Positions 6,256 to 6,332 of a DNA stretch of 6,332 nt are shown here, one piece after another. The notes below the pieces were generated by a model, which saw only the letters and a list, made by a program, of their open reading frames with translations, was not told the origin of the DNA and ran no database searches. How positions within the stretch are numbered: the stretch's first letter is position 1; each line of letters starts with the position of its first letter. The DNA comes from Candidatus Thiosymbion ectosymbiont of Robbea hypermnestra (GTDB lineage: Bacteria; Pseudomonadota; Gammaproteobacteria; Chromatiales; Chromatiaceae): NCBI GenBank assembly GCA_020443945.1, contig JAIZWN010000218.1, forward strand, positions 1 through 6,332, written 5' to 3'. The translations under genes were made by a program, and so were the position numbers.

Positions 6256-6332
6256 ATGAACACCAGAAAACTCATCAGCTTCGACTGGGCGCTGAAACGC
6301 CTGCTGCGCAGCAAGGCCAACCACGAGGTCCT
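6256..6332 (+). CDS. Partial N-terminus of a probable Rpn/PD-(D/E)XK nuclease-transposase family protein
   Basis: The ATG at 6256 opens a frame that runs off the window after 25 full codons. The start, KLISFDWALKRLLRSKAN, resembles the N-terminus of proteins annotated as Rpn-family recombination-promoting nucleases or PD-(D/E)XK transposase-family proteins. In these a conserved Phe-Asp-x-Ala-x-Lys element (here Phe9, Asp10, Ala12, Lys14) begins the nuclease domain. The identification rests on this short stretch and on memory of the family. The ribosome binding site is poor (no GGAG within 15 bases). Such genes are mobile or toxin-like, often AT-flanked, and vary between strains. Whether this gene is intact cannot be seen. 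Confidence 0.6.
   Translation, partial: MNTRKLISFDWALKRLLRSKANHEV

Overview
The window reads as chromosomal DNA of a GC-rich proteobacterium, probably a gammaproteobacterium. This rests on the argininosuccinate synthase sequence type, the proteobacterial-style formate-dehydrogenase (FDH) accessory pair, and an intergenic CCCTCTCCC/GGGAGAGGG-type repeat of a kind common in GC-rich gammaproteobacteria. The taxonomic call is inference. All five complete genes lie on the + strand, and a sixth begins at the right edge.

Left part (1-2096): an untranslated region with a long imperfect hairpin (4-75) and a possible -10 element precedes argG (199-1419), which makes argininosuccinate for arginine synthesis. 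The argG ribosome binding site lies in a perfect 15-bp tandem duplication. A histidine (RHG) phosphatase gene starts inside the argG stop codon (GTGA overlap, 1416-2096), so the two are probably cotranscribed and translationally coupled.

Middle (2097-3853): after 48 bases comes a signal-peptide-bearing tannase/feruloyl-esterase-family hydrolase (2145-3617) with an intact Ser-Asp-His site and the family cysteine pair. It has no obvious functional link to its neighbours. The 236-base gap after it is a patchwork of small inverted repeats, including a fragment of a dispersed intergenic repeat, and ends in an imperfect direct repeat just before the next gene.

Right part (3854-6332): a large multi-cluster Fe-S protein (569 aa) and a TorD-family chaperone overlap by ATGA. 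This pair normally sits in operons for molybdenum/tungsten formate dehydrogenases, where the two products are thought to help mature the catalytic subunit. No FDH structural gene follows here. After the chaperone the base composition drops sharply (about 39% G+C over 105 bases), and the next gene, cut by the window edge, looks like the start of an Rpn/PD-(D/E)XK nuclease-transposase family protein.

I found no tRNA, rRNA, CRISPR array, intact insertion sequence or clear new system. The most notable points are the FDH accessory pair that ends at a nuclease/transposase-like gene, a missing cluster cysteine in the Fe-S protein, the hairpin upstream of argG, and the duplicated argG ribosome binding site.
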